Source: Porphyra umbilicalis
Lineage: Eukaryota > Rhodophyta > Bangiophyceae > Bangiales > Bangiaceae
Reading direction: 5' to 3'
NCBI GenBank assembly: GCA_002049455.2
Contig: KV918770.1
Location: 462,497-526,496 of the forward strand
Length of the DNA stretch: 64,000 nt
The number at the start of each line of letters is the position of its first letter. Positions within the stretch are counted from its first letter, which is position 1. The notes below the pieces were generated by a model, which was not told the DNA's origin, searched no databases, and saw only the letters and a program-made list of their open reading frames with translations. Made by a program: the position numbers and the translations under genes. Shown in pieces: positions 45,203-56,167 of the stretch.

Positions 45203-46183
45203 CTACCGCCGCCACTGCCCGTTGAGCCATTCGCAGGCCGAGGTTGGCGCCGCCACCGCGACTTTGGAGGAGCCGCCCCCCAGACCTGGAGAGAGTCGAG
45301 ACCGGGCGTAGGGGAATTCAGCGCATATACTGTACCAGTTTCGGGCACCCGTCGTAGCCAAGTTTTTTTGCTTCATCCCATCAGATGTGCGCAACAATGT
45401 CACGCCGGCGCCTTGGGCCCCGTCAGACACCTGCCCCAACGCGCCGCCATTTGCGCCTATGGATCCCACGGGCATGCATTGCAGACATGAAAAACATACA
45501 TGTCCGGGCATATCTCATATCGGGTTTGAGACATGGATTCGGATGTCGCTTCCAGCGGCTGCGATTTTGTCACGCAGGCGCCAACGCCGTGCTGACGGTA
45601 TCCGGGACCTTTTCGATATCGATACAAATGCCACCCGCATTGTGCTGCTGCTGGCGCTGGCCGGCTCCGCCGTCGGCTCCTGCGCATTTTCGCTTCCCTT
45701 TGCACCTCTGGCGCCACCCTTCCCCCTCCCCTCTCCCAAACTTGTCGCTAATGGCAAATTTGGCGTTGTTAACGCTCGCGCACGCACGCATTTCGACAAT
45801 TTGTTCGCCGCAGCCGCCCCGCCAGCTGCTCCCCGCCGTCATTGATCCTTCCACGGGGGTAACGCGCTACCGGCCTCCACCATTGTGCCGTTGCTGTTTT
45901 GCGTTGCTGCGGGTGCGGGATGAGGTGCCGGCGATGCCGTCATCGGCGGACGCGGCGCGCCGCCAGCGGTTGTCGCCGCGGCAACGCCCGAAAATTGTGG
46001 CTCCTTTACGGCCTGATTGAGCGTGCTGAGGTCGTGCTTATTTCGCGGCCGTCCCTTACCATTTTGCTGTTGCTTTTCAGCGGCGCTGCAGGTGGGGGGA
46101 CATCCAAGGGCGGCGCCCGGAGAAGATAGTTTCTCCACAGCGTCATTGATACTCTGAGGGCAATCCCAGCATCGTCGCCCCAT
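45203..46183 (-). pseudogene. Family K, copy 1: unrecognised protein with two in-frame TGAs
   Basis: One minus-strand frame runs from 46183 to 45203, interrupted only by TGA at 45839-45841 and 45512-45514. It encodes CWDCPQSINDAVEKL, PPTCSAAEKQQQNGKGRPRN, an Ala/Pro/Thr-rich middle, IAAAGSDIRIHV, then MPGHVCFSCLQCMPVG and ARNWYSICAEFPYARSR. A related segment lies on the minus strand at 56180-56340. Its 5' end coincides with a block also found at 56168-56203. No domain recognised; possibly a transposon gene. Confidence 0.45.
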
Positions 46184-46185
46184 CT
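46150..46185 (-). repeat. Shared terminal-like block T1
   Basis: Read on the minus strand: GATGGGGCGACG-TGCTGGG then ATTGCCCT. The same block occurs on the plus strand at 56168-56203. In each case it lies at the edge of family K sequence, but at opposite ends, as a terminal inverted repeat would. Confidence 0.5.
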
Positions 46186-47887
46186 TTCATTTAACCCCAT
46201 CTGGAGGTGCAACGTGTGGGTCCCTGAATGGAAAGACCATCCTGCGGGCCCCATATCCCAAACGTCGCGATGGAGTTTGCTACATGGACCATCGAATGCC
46301 CTCTGGCCGATTGAACGATAGGGTCTACGTTGGTGGGTCCGACGAGGCCCCAATCTGACCTCGCCTCGTATTGCAGGGGACTAGCTAAACGACGATGGCT
46401 GATGTGCCAGAAACCGATTGTAGATCGTGCAGAGACAGTCATTAGATTCATTTGAAAATGGATTCGGGCATGCCACGCGACAAGGGATTGAAGCACAGCT
46501 TGCGAATGCGACCCAATACGACCAGAATTGGGCTCAACACGTAATAACATGGGGTGAATGCGACGACACCTGGCAGTGCCACGGCTCCACGGGCAAGAAG
46601 TTTCGATATCAACGCCTGACACAGGCGACGACCCGAGATGCACGAGGCGCGACACGCGCGATCTGATCTAGTCTGGTGGACAATCACCTGCGCGAGCGGA
46701 TCAACGCACTCTCCGCACCGCAGAGTGGTTCTGCCGAACATCGTGCATCGCTCGTGTACCATCTCTCGGGAGTGCAAGCTCGTTGAATCGAATGCCCTGA
46801 GCCGCTCTCGGGTCAGACTCTTCGGTCAGCGGACGGAAGAGGCGCTCTTTGATTGGCTGTAAATGCAAAAATTCCAGGCCGTGCGCCGGCCTGAAAATGT
46901 CTTTCGCGCAGTCCAGGTATTTTCAAAATGTAATATCTCCATCTGGACGCGATCTGGCCGGGACTGGCTCCGCCATCAGTTTTGCAGTGAACGTAATTAG
47001 ACGCCGCTCGTCTCAAACGGATGGTGTGGCGGGCAGGTGTGACACTGGGTGAGAGATGAGTGAGCGTTGTGCAGCGATGAGTGGCTTCGCTTGACCGTCG
47101 CGTGATCGTGATTTGGGCCTCACACACACGTATGTCGGCTGATTGCATTGCGTGGGCGGACACCGATGATGGCTGCCATGGCCCTGGCGTCCGTCCCCGC
47201 ATCGTGGGCGGTCCAATGAACAGGCATTGTGAGCTCGGGCGCGCCAGCGAGGGTGTAACCCGCCTCGCAAGGCAACGCATGGGAGGACCCCCACCAGGTT
47301 CCTTGCACGTGTCCGGCGGGCGCAGCTTTTTTTTGTGGCTACAGCGGGCCCGGGCGGGCCTGGTCACGCGCGTGCGCCACGCACCCGTTCGTCAGGCGCG
47401 CGCAGTGCCGACACGTGGGTCCTCCGATAAGCGCCTCCCAGCGTGAGCAGTCCGAGGGGGCCGACAGGCGGTCGTGTGCCGTGCGGGGCGACGTGTTGGG
47501 TTACCTGTCCCGCTGTCCCCGCGCGCGGGCCCTACGCTCGACGCCTATTGGCCTCGTGCCGGCGAGGACGGGCGGGGCCCACGCCGTCGCCCTCCCACCC
47601 AGGCACGCAGAGAGGGCATGCTGTGGGGTGCCGCGCGTGCGCCCCCACCCGACTCGTTTTCGCGCTGCGTGGACGGACGCAGGCCTGCCGCCAACGATCG
47701 CCCGTCGTCGCAGGCGCCCCCTTTGGGGGCGCTGTGGTGGCTCCCGCGCGCGGGTCCGCCGCGTGCCTTGTGCGTGCGCACCATCCACCGCCGACGCCGC
47801 GGCGCCCGCCTCCGTACCCCACTCGCGCGGTTTCTTTTGCCCGCGCTGACCGTCTTGCCCGCCTTTGCGACGCCCGCGCTCCTGAGC
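46186..47887. other. No clear gene
   Basis: 46.2-47.3 kb holds short ORFs only. 47.3-47.9 kb is very GC-rich and lies upstream of the Myb-like gene; it would contain its promoter. A T8 run is near 47330. Confidence 0.4.
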
Positions 47888-50241
47888 ATGACGCGCGGGA
47901 AGGGCGCCAACGACTCCCTGCAGCGGCGCACACAGCGGAAGCGTAACGGTACCTGGTGCCCGCGTCCCCCTCCAAAGCCCTGCGAGGACGCTTGTGAGCA
48001 CCCGCCAATGCCCCCGCCCCCCTCTCCCCCCCCTTCTCCGCCCATGCGGCACGGGGCGCCGGATGGGCATCGCCCGCCCCCCGGCTTTGGTGGTGCCCCA
48101 GAGGGCGGGCAACCCCGGCCTTTTAAGCGCCATCACTCCCCTTTCGGTCGCGGCCGCCGACATGGCGAGCGCGACGACTGTGAGCAGCAACGGCGGAACG
48201 TGCGCTACCGCGGCGATTAGGACGACCGCGGTGCTGGCGGCGGCCGTCCTGGCCCTGTGCGTGCGGGTCCGCGTGGCGGTGGCGACAACGACGGCTGGCG
48301 ACGACCGAGCCCCCCTCGGCCGCCCTTGGGCGCCCCTCCCCGGCCGACAAGGGGCCCGCCTTTCTCCCCCAACCATTTTGGTGGGAGCGCTCGGCGCCCG
48401 CCGGCTGGTGGTCCTCCCGGCCCGCCGCAACCTCCGACGCCGGGTCCTCCCCTAAGCCCGCCAAGAGGTCCGCCCCATTTAAGGGGCGGCCGGGACGAGT
48501 ACCGCCCGCGCAGCCCGCCGCGCCAGCTATGGGGAGCACCGCCTGGCCCGCCACAGGGCGACTGGCGCTCGCCAAGGGGCGACGGCTGGGACCGCCCGTG
48601 CACCCTGCACCGTCGTCCGGCGGGCCCCCCTCCGAGTTGGGGGTGGGCTCCCTCCTGCGAGGCGTGGGGCGGCGACCAAGTCCCAGCCTGGGAGGCTTCA
48701 CGACCGGCGCCTCTTTGGCTCGTGCCTGATACCCCCTCGCTCTGGCGGGTCGACCAGTACGGAGATCTGGGCGACACACAAGGGCTGCAGTGGGTGATGA
48801 CCCAGACGCCGACACTGAGCACCTCCTCGCCGTGGACCTGGTGGCCCACGCCGTCGCAGCCGTTGCGGCAGCCGACGTCGGCCGAGCCCCTGAGCCGGCC
48901 GGTGTACGTCTTGCAGGGGAACAATCCCTCTGTCGACCCGACCGACCAGCTCGTCCCTGTACCTCGGCGGCCGCCCCAGGTGTTGCTTGCCCACCCGCCG
49001 CCTCCCCACCGGCTGCGACGTATTCGCTGCCCAAGAGGATGGGGTCTGCTCGAGGGTGAACGGACGCCGACCGTGTGCCCCTCTGTGAGGCGTACCTGGA
49101 GGTGACGAGCGACGCGGTGAAGGGGACTGCCCGGAACAAGAACAACCTATGGGCGACGGTGCACCAGGTGTGGGGTGAGAAAGTGTGGATAAAGGGGCCG
49201 ATGAGAGTGGAGCGCCTTCCAAGTGCGCTGGAGAAGCAGTTTAAGCGCATTCAGGCGGGTGTGAGCGCCTTCACGTCGCACTACCCGGCTGTTAAGGCCA
49301 TGCCGACCACTGGCAACCCGTCGGAGGAGGACATTATCAGCGGTGCTGTGGCGCGCTATTGCTCGCTGGACGTTTACGACGCGATCCGAGCGGACCGCAA
49401 CCAGGACAGGGTCGACGACAAAACGCGCAAGGGCAAGGCCAAAATCGCGCACTGCAAGTGGGTCGCGTGTTGGCGCGTCCTGCGGCAGAGCGACAAGTGT
49501 AGCGGCGCCGCCAACGGCGGCGACGCCTCGGGCATGGACATAATGGGCGACACGTCGTCTGACGAGGAGAAGAGTGGCAGCAGCAGCGGTAGCGAACGCA
49601 GCCGACGCAATGGCGGCTTTCAGGGTCGCCCCGTCGGCATCAAGGCGGCGAAGATGCAGCGCCAAGGGGACGTGCAGATGGACGCTCTGGTCAAGGCCAG
49701 CACTGACGCTCTCCACGAGCTCACCGACGCGCAGCACGAGCGCACTGCCCTTTGCTTTTTTGATTCGCCGCTGATGCGGCGCACCCCTGAGGCGGCTCGT
49801 TACCGTTTAGCCATTCCGCCGAAGATGCTGGAGCGTGCAGGTGTGGCGAGCTCGTCTGCTATTGACGTGGAAGGGGGTGAGGGGACTGACGACTCTATCG
49901 TCGGTGTGGGCGACGGCGACGCCGGTCTGGGTGTTGATAACTCGAAGGGGACGTTGCGGGCGGCTGCCGGCCCTGCCGTCGGAGCGCGGGCGCCGCCGGG
50001 GCGAGGAGCGCTGGCGGCGCCTTTGGGTGCTGATGGTTCATCAGCCTCTGCTCTGGCGGCGGCGGCGGGGGCCAAGGCTGCGCCGGCCCACGTGCGTCAA
50101 CACGCCAAGACTGGCGCTGGCCGTCGATCGCTGGAGGCTGAGCGGCAGGCAGCCGCGGCTCAGCTTGCGCGCAGCCCGAACACGACTCGCAACCTGGACG
50201 AGGACAGCGAGTCGCTGGACGACAGCGATGATTCCGAGTAG
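47888..50241 (+). pseudogene. Harbinger Myb/SANT and NAM-associated type protein, two in-frame stops
   Basis: An ATG at 47888 opens a Pro/Gly/Arg-rich N-terminal part, broken by TAG at 48218-48220 and continuing in frame. Near 48.98 kb the coding shifts frame. After a TGA at 49057-49059, the Myb/SANT-like region follows: LCEAYLEVTSDAVKGT, NNLWATVHQVW, RLPSALEKQFKRIQAGVSAF, HCKWVACWRVLR. Next come an acidic Ser-rich linker, the NAM-associated motif GRPVGIKAAKMQRQ, a DALVKASTDAL-type helix and an acidic tail, ending at 50241. In PIF/Harbinger elements this second protein binds DNA and the transposase and is needed for transposition. It faces the transposase gene at 52.6-54.8 kb. The open frame after 49059 spans 394 codons. 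Confidence 0.75.
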
Positions 50242-50298
50242 AGGGACCTGTAGTTCGTTGATTTTGTGTGCAACGTGTTGCGTGTGTATGTTGAGTAT

Positions 50299-50345
50299 GA
50301 CAAAGATTTTTTTTTCCCCGTTGGGCAGGGATTTTTTTTCCTACA
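50299..50345 (+). promoter_or_regulatory. 3' motif shared with the transposase gene
   Basis: About 60 bases after the Myb-like stop: CAAAG, T-run, CCCC, GTTGGGCAGGG, T-run, CC. The same order occurs on the minus strand at 53182-53228, near the 3' part of the transposase gene. It may act in 3'-end formation or be a duplicated piece; neither is proven. Confidence 0.45.
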
Positions 50346-51172
50346 CAAGTATCATTGCTTGCCCACGTGCGGCATGAAAAGGACCTAGCGCGCAGCGTTT
50401 GCCTATGACCCCCCGCGCCCCCTGCACTCTTTTCCGGCCCAAGTCGCATCCTCCACACCAGCTAAACACGCGGCCCCCTCCCCCGCGCGCGCGACATGCG
50501 CGCACATCTCCGTCGCAGCGGCCGACCAGGGCCCGGCGCGTGGGGGAGCGTGCGGTGGGGACCTGCGCTGCCCCCTTGCGGCGCGCGATGCGCCCCGCCT
50601 TGCTGGAGCGCGATGCGCTGCCGCCGCGCCGCGAGCCGCTCCTCGGCTCCGCGCCGACGCACGACGCCGAGAAAGCGGCGGCTACACGCGCGCCCCGCCC
50701 CTTGCCGCTCGACACCAATGTGATGCAGGCGGCGCTTCAGGGCGGGGCGCCGCAGGCGCAGCAGGCGCGGCAGCTCCTCGGTAAGGCGGCGGCCACCGCC
50801 GCGACCGGCGACACCTCTGCTGCCACCGCCGGCGCCCCTGCCGCTGACGCCACCCCCGCTGTCGCCAACCCTCGCCTGCGGGGGGGGGCGGCGGCCGCGG
50901 CTGGCGGCAGGGACGGCGGCGCTGTGGCGCCGCTGGAGGGCGGCCGCGGCGGCTGTGGCCGAAGCGGCCTTCTCGGGGCAGGGCCCCCGAGGGCCGTTTT
51001 CAGCGTTGCGAAGCCACCGCGAAGCCACCGCGGTCAACGGCCCCACCGACAACAGCGGAAGTGTTTCGTCGAGAGTACGGCTGGAAAGCAAATTCAATAT
51101 TCAGCTGTTTTGTGCTCATTGGTCGAACGCCGGCATTTCCGGCGTTTTGGATTGTGATTTCGTCTATACTGG
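50346..51172. other. Ala/Arg-rich low-complexity region within the Harbinger unit
   Basis: Very GC-rich, with long ORFs on both strands from composition. It lies between the Myb-like gene and the nested element. AACGCCGG and CCGGCGTT form a small hairpin near 51126-51146. Confidence 0.4.
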
Positions 51173-52588
51173 TGTCTATTCTACCGGGGGACTCAATTGA
51201 TCCTTTTCCGCTCATTTGATCCTCATTTTTAGCGTCTGCTTTCGAGCACTTCCCATTGTCTGCTGTCCATTCTGACGCCAGGAATGAACTCAGCGTGGTC
51301 TGTTTAGCCCTGGGGGACCTGGGGTACATTCTGCTAAGCGAAAAAGTCACTTTGGGGCGCCATTTTTGGGGCGCCCTGGGGCGGTTCCCGCCACTCCCAG
51401 GGACCTCAAATGCCGCCCTCTGTCCGCGCTATGCCCTGCTCTGGATGCGCGCGCGCGCAATATCATCCACCATTGCGTCTGCCCGAGACGTGGGCACGCT
51501 TTAACGCCCCCCATGGCGCCAACCTGCTAGTGTCTGTTGTACGAGGGGGCTCATTTGACCCAGAAACGACTGTTTGATGCTGCTGTCGGCAGGGCTGTCC
51601 TGAGGAACCCTTATAGAGAACGGCGGCTCTGACTGCATAAATGAGCTCAGCGATGCCGTTCTGGCCTCGGGACACCCACTCGAGCTTCAGCTCTCGGCCA
51701 ATGTACCTCGAGAGGTACTGAAGCGTCAACTTTTGAAGCTCCCCAGAGGTCCGTGTGGGAAGAAAGGTAGACCACTGATAGGACGCAGTCTGTCGCTATG
51801 AAACACCCCAGAGAGCAGTAATTCATCAAGTACGGGCTCTTGTACAAAGCAGCATGCCCTGGTGGACCTATTTCCTTCAACTTCTCGCGCTTCTTGACAT
51901 CTGTTCCCCTGCCTGAGATGACAGAACCGGGGCATGAAGAAGGTGAAAAAGTTGGCACGGAGGGCATGCAAGCAGGATGTCGTCATGATAGGGTGGGTCC
52001 GAAAGAGTTGTCGGGTGGTGGGAGAGGGGGGTGGGTCGGGCCGGGCCGGGCCGGGCGGATTAAGGAGGACCTACGGTGGCCACCACCCGCTGTTTCTCGA
52101 ACACTCGTAGCGCCCACTGGTCGGGGCCCCACCACTTCTTGGGGAACCGTGAGCCTCAGCATGGTATGTAAACAACCCCCCCTCTTGACTTACGTGTTTA
52201 TCTCACGCTGAGAGCGAGAGAAAAGGGCCGAAGATGCGGCCAACATGGGCCAGTTCATACAGCGTTGCAAGACGAAATCGTCGTTTTTTGTGCTTTTTGA
52301 GGGGGGGGGGGGGGGGGCAGGTCGACGTCGGGCGTGCTAGAATGGACTTGCCTGATACGGTTTTGACGCGCTTCTTTCGTAGCAGGTAAGCTAACGGGGT
52401 TTCCTCCCCGCAACACTCGGGTCCATGCTTGAGATGCTCATGGTCTCACGGGGAAGAGCAACGAAGTGGGTTTGTAGGCCGTGATCACCAATTCTCATAT
52501 GCAGGATCGCTGGAATCCCCGATTCTGCAAAAGCTCATTTGATCCTCAGTACAAGCTCATTTGATCCTTTTTTCCGGTAGAATAGACA
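51173..52588. mobile_element. 1416-bp TIR element with 15-bp perfect ends
   Basis: Both ends are TGTCTATTCTACCGG (51173-51187, and inverted at 52574-52588), flanked by CTGG on both sides (51169-51172, 52589-52592). Next to each end are words CTCATTTGATCC, also repeated at 52530. A third, degenerate end (GTCTGTTGTACGAGGGGG) lies inside at about 51533. No transposase frame is visible. It is nested between the two convergent Harbinger genes. Confidence 0.75.
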
Positions 52589-52639
52589 CTGGGACAGATC
52601 CGACTGTAATTCCAAGCTTTAACAAAATGTTTATTAAAA

Positions 52640-54775
52640 TTAGTGAGGTGCAGCCAATGAAAACCCGTTCCCTTTGTAAAATTCAAAAGTGTCAGTGGCC
52701 TGCCGCCGAAGGTTTCCGTGTCTTTGTCGCAGACCACAGTGCTGTTGGCCCGTCGTTGCCAAGGCCAACAGCTCGTCAGAACAGAGCCCGCCGCCGCCCG
52801 CGAGCGGCTGCGTGTCGTCGTGCGGGCTGCCACTGGCCGCGAGCGCCGGCGCGTCCTCCCAGGAGCCGGTAGCGTCAGCTGCCATCGGTGCGTCGTTGGC
52901 TCTGCGGGCACCGCCGACGGGGGCGCGGCGCTCTGCGCCTCTCCTCACGGTCGCAGCCGGCCTTTCGCTGGCGACTGGCGGCGGCATGTGCGGGTCGGCC
53001 GGCACCACCAGAGCCGCCAATTGGCGCCCCTCCGCGCGGCCGACCGCTCCCGCGTGCGACCATCGCACCTCTGTGCACGCCGCCCGCGGGCGACTGCTTG
53101 TCCTGTTCCGTTTTTCCGGATCCGCGCGCGTGCGTTCCAACTGGCTCAGACCTACCTGGAAACACAATGGACTACCATGTCCAGGAAAAAAACCCCCTGC
53201 CCAACAGGGGAAAAAACACCTTTGTGTAACCATACAGCTGATCTGGAAAACATAGGGGGCCAGCAGCTCGCCGCGGTCGCTCCACACGTGCGCTGTCAGA
53301 ACGGCACGGAGTTGCGCGTGTTCGGTGGGGTTGCGAGTCTCGCCCCAAGCATCAAAGACAGCAACCATGCCGCCCGCGGGCCGCTGCCCCACAGCGTTCA
53401 ATGCCGAGGGCGGGTGAGCAGCATCGACAGCGTCGGCTGGGCCGGCGCCGCCGCCGCCGCTAGGCGCAGGGCCATCGGCGGCAGCTGCGCCACCATCCTC
53501 CGCCCCACCGTCGTTCCCATCATGACCCCCCGCGGCGGCAGCAGCCGCGCCTGCAGGACCCTCACCCTCACCACCCGCACCCTCTCCCTCGTGAGTTCCC
53601 CCTGCCCCTCTGCGGCGGCTCAAAAAGCCGTCTCGACGGCTCTCCGCGCACGTGTTGTGCAAAATACAGACCGCCTTGTACGTGGTGATCAGCTGCTTCA
53701 CGGAGCGGTACCATCCTGGGCGCAAGGCGATGTGAAACCGCTTTGTCAGAATACCAAACAGCCGCTCAGTGTCCTTGCGAATGGCCTCCTGCAGCCGGTT
53801 GAACGTCTTGTTCCTGTCGGTCATAGGCATTGGGTGGGGGGACACTAGGAACGCGTAGCGAGGGTAGATACGGTCGGCAAGGTAGTAAGGTAGCATGCGG
53901 GTGGTCCCATTCACGGTAAACGTCACGCCCCGCGGCGGCCACCGGCCTGCCGGGACGTCTAGGTAGAGAGGCGACTGGTTCAAAACGTTGATGTCGTTCA
54001 AACTGCCGGGAGCTCCGACAAAATGGTGCCAAATCCACAGGTCCTCGTCGCATACGGCCTCGACGACAACGCCGCGCGAATCCTTCCGGCTCTGGTGCGC
54101 GCCCGCCATGCCCGTCGGGCACCGATGCCACTCCCGGTGGGTACAGTCCAGCGAGCCCATACAGCCGGGAAAGCCGCGCTGTGCGTTGCGCGCCATCATA
54201 GCCTTGAGCTCCGACTGGTTGGGACAGCGTAGGTAGGTCGATGCCCACCGCCGCACGATGAACTCTGGGAGTAGCTTCGTCGCCTTCGCCACGGTCGAGC
54301 GAGAAAGGCGCACGTTCTCGTCCGACCGGTCGGCCGCCTCGCCGTTCGCGATGCCGCGGAAGGCGGCCACGATCTTTTGCAGCGGGTGCGACTGCAGGCG
54401 ACTCGTCGCGTTGATGCGCTGCTGGAAGAACGGCTCGTCCTTGACGGCCAGGTAGATGCGCCGAAGCACACTGCGCGGCACACGAGAGCGCGTCTCGAAA
54501 TCACGGTCGTCGTAGATCGGCGGCTCCGCGTTGATCCCGAAGTAGTCACGTTGGATGTTGAACAGGCCAGCGGCAAAGTCACGCCGCTTGTTGGGCCGAC
54601 GCCCAGGAGCAGAACCGCGGTAGTGGCGACGGCGGTGTCCGCGGGCGGCGTGCGACCGTCGTCGAATGAGCAACAGCAGGCCCATGTGGGATTGCACCGC
54701 AGCGCAAATGACGACGCCATCATCCTCGGCCAGAAGAGAGGCAGCGCTGGACAGCCCTGTCTCGGCAACTTCCAT
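52640..54775 (-). CDS. PIF/Harbinger (DDE superfamily) transposase, core intact
   Basis: An ATG at 54775 starts MEVAETGLSSAASLLAEDDG; the frame is open further upstream, but homology begins later. The DDE domain is intact: Asp210 in CMGSLDCTHREWHRCP, the GSLNDINV motif near 258, Asp301 in YLADRIYP, and Glu337 in RKDTERLFGIL, with 35 residues between the last two. A preceding region (residues ~90-200, with LSRSTVAKA) looks like the helix-turn-helix. The core ends at CILHNTCAES. The rest is Gly/Ala-rich, and the frame continues past the shared 3' motif to 52640, probably through ancestral untranslated sequence. Catalyses cut-and-paste transposition in the nucleus with its Myb-like partner. Confidence 0.85.
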   Translation of the reverse strand: MEVAETGLSSAASLLAEDDGVVICAAVQSHMGLLLLIRRRSHAARGHRRRHYRGSAPGRRPNKRRDFAAGLFNIQRDYFGINAEPPIYDDRDFETRSRVPRSVLRRIYLAVKDEPFFQQRINATSRLQSHPLQKIVAAFRGIANGEAADRSDENVRLSRSTVAKATKLLPEFIVRRWASTYLRCPNQSELKAMMARNAQRGFPGCMGSLDCTHREWHRCPTGMAGAHQSRKDSRGVVVEAVCDEDLWIWHHFVGAPGSLNDINVLNQSPLYLDVPAGRWPPRGVTFTVNGTTRMLPYYLADRIYPRYAFLVSPHPMPMTDRNKTFNRLQEAIRKDTERLFGILTKRFHIALRPGWYRSVKQLITTYKAVCILHNTCAESRRDGFLSRRRGAGGTHEGEGAGGEGEGPAGAAAAAAGGHDGNDGGAEDGGAAAADGPAPSGGGGAGPADAVDAAHPPSALNAVGQRPAGGMVAVFDAWGETRNPTEHAQLRAVLTAHVWSDRGELLAPYVFQISCMVTQRCFFPCWAGGFFPGHGSPLCFQVGLSQLERTRADPEKRNRTSSRPRAACTEVRWSHAGAVGRAEGRQLAALVVPADPHMPPPVASERPAATVRRGAERRAPVGGARRANDAPMAADATGSWEDAPALAASGSPHDDTQPLAGGGGLCSDELLALATTGQQHCGLRQRHGNLRRQATDTFEFYKGNGFSLAAPH
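53182..53228 (-). promoter_or_regulatory. 3' motif shared with the Myb-like gene
   Basis: On the minus strand: CAAAG, T-run, CCCC, TGTTGGGCAGGG, T-run, CC. It matches 50299-50345. It lies inside the long transposase frame, about 600 bases before that frame's stop, hinting that the original stop and 3' end were here. Confidence 0.45.
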
Positions 54776-55079
54776 GCCACCAGCGGAGGGGAGGGTCGCG
54801 GGCGAGCGCGGGCAGATGGTGGTGGAGCACGGGACACAAGGATAGGGGTCATAAACGTGGTGGGGTAACAAAGAAAGTGAGGCGGGTGCGCGGATCGTGC
54901 GTCTCAAGCCAACGACAGGGAACGTGCGGGCAAAGCGGGCACGTCGTGGACGAGGAACAGGGCAACAGAGTAGCGGGGGGCCGACGATGCAGGTAATGGC
55001 CGGACGCGTCACAACGATGGGCGCGACGTCGATGGGTCGGGTGTGTGCACGGTGCGGCAGCGCGGAATGAGGAGCGACG
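54776..55079. other. 5' flank of the Harbinger transposase
   Basis: The open frame continues here on the minus strand, but composition and lack of homology suggest untranslated or promoter sequence. No terminal repeat could be assigned. Confidence 0.35.
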
Positions 55080-55545
55080 GACCGAGCCCCCCCCTCTCAA
55101 AAGGCACTCTGCGCAGTGGCGGACCACCCCCACCCTCGAAACGGCTGCGCGGGAGCCAACGAGGCACCGCGTGGTTCACGATCGACCGCCGCACCCCCAC
55201 TGAAAGGCACTGTGGGTGGTGGCGGACCACCAACCTCCCCGATTGGGCCGCGCACGAGCCAGGAGGCGACCCGCGGCCGCCGACCACCCCCCCTCCCCCC
55301 TCTCAAATAGCTCTGGGTGCGGTGGCGCACCGCCTGCCACATGCAAATCTCTGTGCGGGTGCCCGCCCAGGGGCCACGCGCGATCCCCTTCGACCCCCCC
55401 CCCCCCTCCAGAGGCTTTGACGCAGTGTTGGGCGGCCTGCCACCTCAAAATATCTGTGTGGGTGTGGGACCAGGCCGCCCACGCGATCTCGTTCAACCGC
55501 CGCCCTCCCCCACAGTGGCGCTGTATCAGTGGTGAGCGGCCCCCC
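55080..55545. repeat. Degenerate ~115-bp tandem repeat
   Basis: Four imperfect units share the pattern CTCTCAAA-GGC, GTGGCGGACCACC and GCGCG-GAGCC, with C runs at boundaries (about 55095, 55197, 55300, 55410). Divergence is high. It may be subterminal sequence of the Harbinger unit. Confidence 0.5.
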
Positions 55546-55964
55546 ACAACCTAACGACCGCATGGTCGTGGTGGCGCCACGCGAACAATCCATCGTCCCC
55601 ACGCCAACAGGCCCTCAAGGGCCCAGATCGGGGGTCACGAGGCGAGAGAGAGTCCCACTCCACGCCTGCCTTAGCCACATGTCCGATCCCGTCCCACGCG
55701 GCCCACAATGACGGCCTGCGTCGAAATCGAATCACGAGACGCCAACCACCTGCGCTATCAGCCTAGTTCAATGGACGAACGCTTTTGGACCGCTCTCGAA
55801 TGCTGAGGCCGGGCCTCATCGCCAAAGAGTGCAGGTCCGCGCCATTATCTTTCAAAACTGATCAAGATCGTCCCAACACACGTTGCGCGCTCAACCAATA
55901 TATAGTAATACATATTTGGTTACACTCCACCAATGAGAGCACAGAACGCATTGGGGCCGACGCC
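55546..55964. other. No gene recognised
   Basis: Nothing identified; possible outer end of the Harbinger unit. Confidence 0.35.
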
Positions 55965-56002
55965 GGACCTGCCCCATTTCGCTTCACGAATGGGGCAGGT
56001 CC
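55965..56002. repeat. Perfect 14-bp hairpin with 10-base loop
   Basis: GGACCTGCCCCATT and its exact complement AATGGGGCAGGTCC flank ten bases. Such a stem could form in DNA or RNA. There is no T-run after it, so a bacterial-type terminator is not implied. Confidence 0.7.
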
Positions 56003-56167
56003 AACGCCCGCCCCATTTTCGCGCTTCTGAGTTGTCTCGTACTTCCAGGATTCCATCATGACCATTGAAGGCCAGAATGGGGTCGATCACGTTGACAGAA
56101 AAGCCCAGTGGCCCCATTTTCTTAATAAAGAGACACGTTTCTGCTTGGTGGCACAACGTGTAACGAA

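Noticed and set aside
50281..50360. Rho-independent terminator (T-run after GC-rich)
   Set aside because: Context is eukaryotic and there is no proper stem; the shared 3' motif is reported instead.
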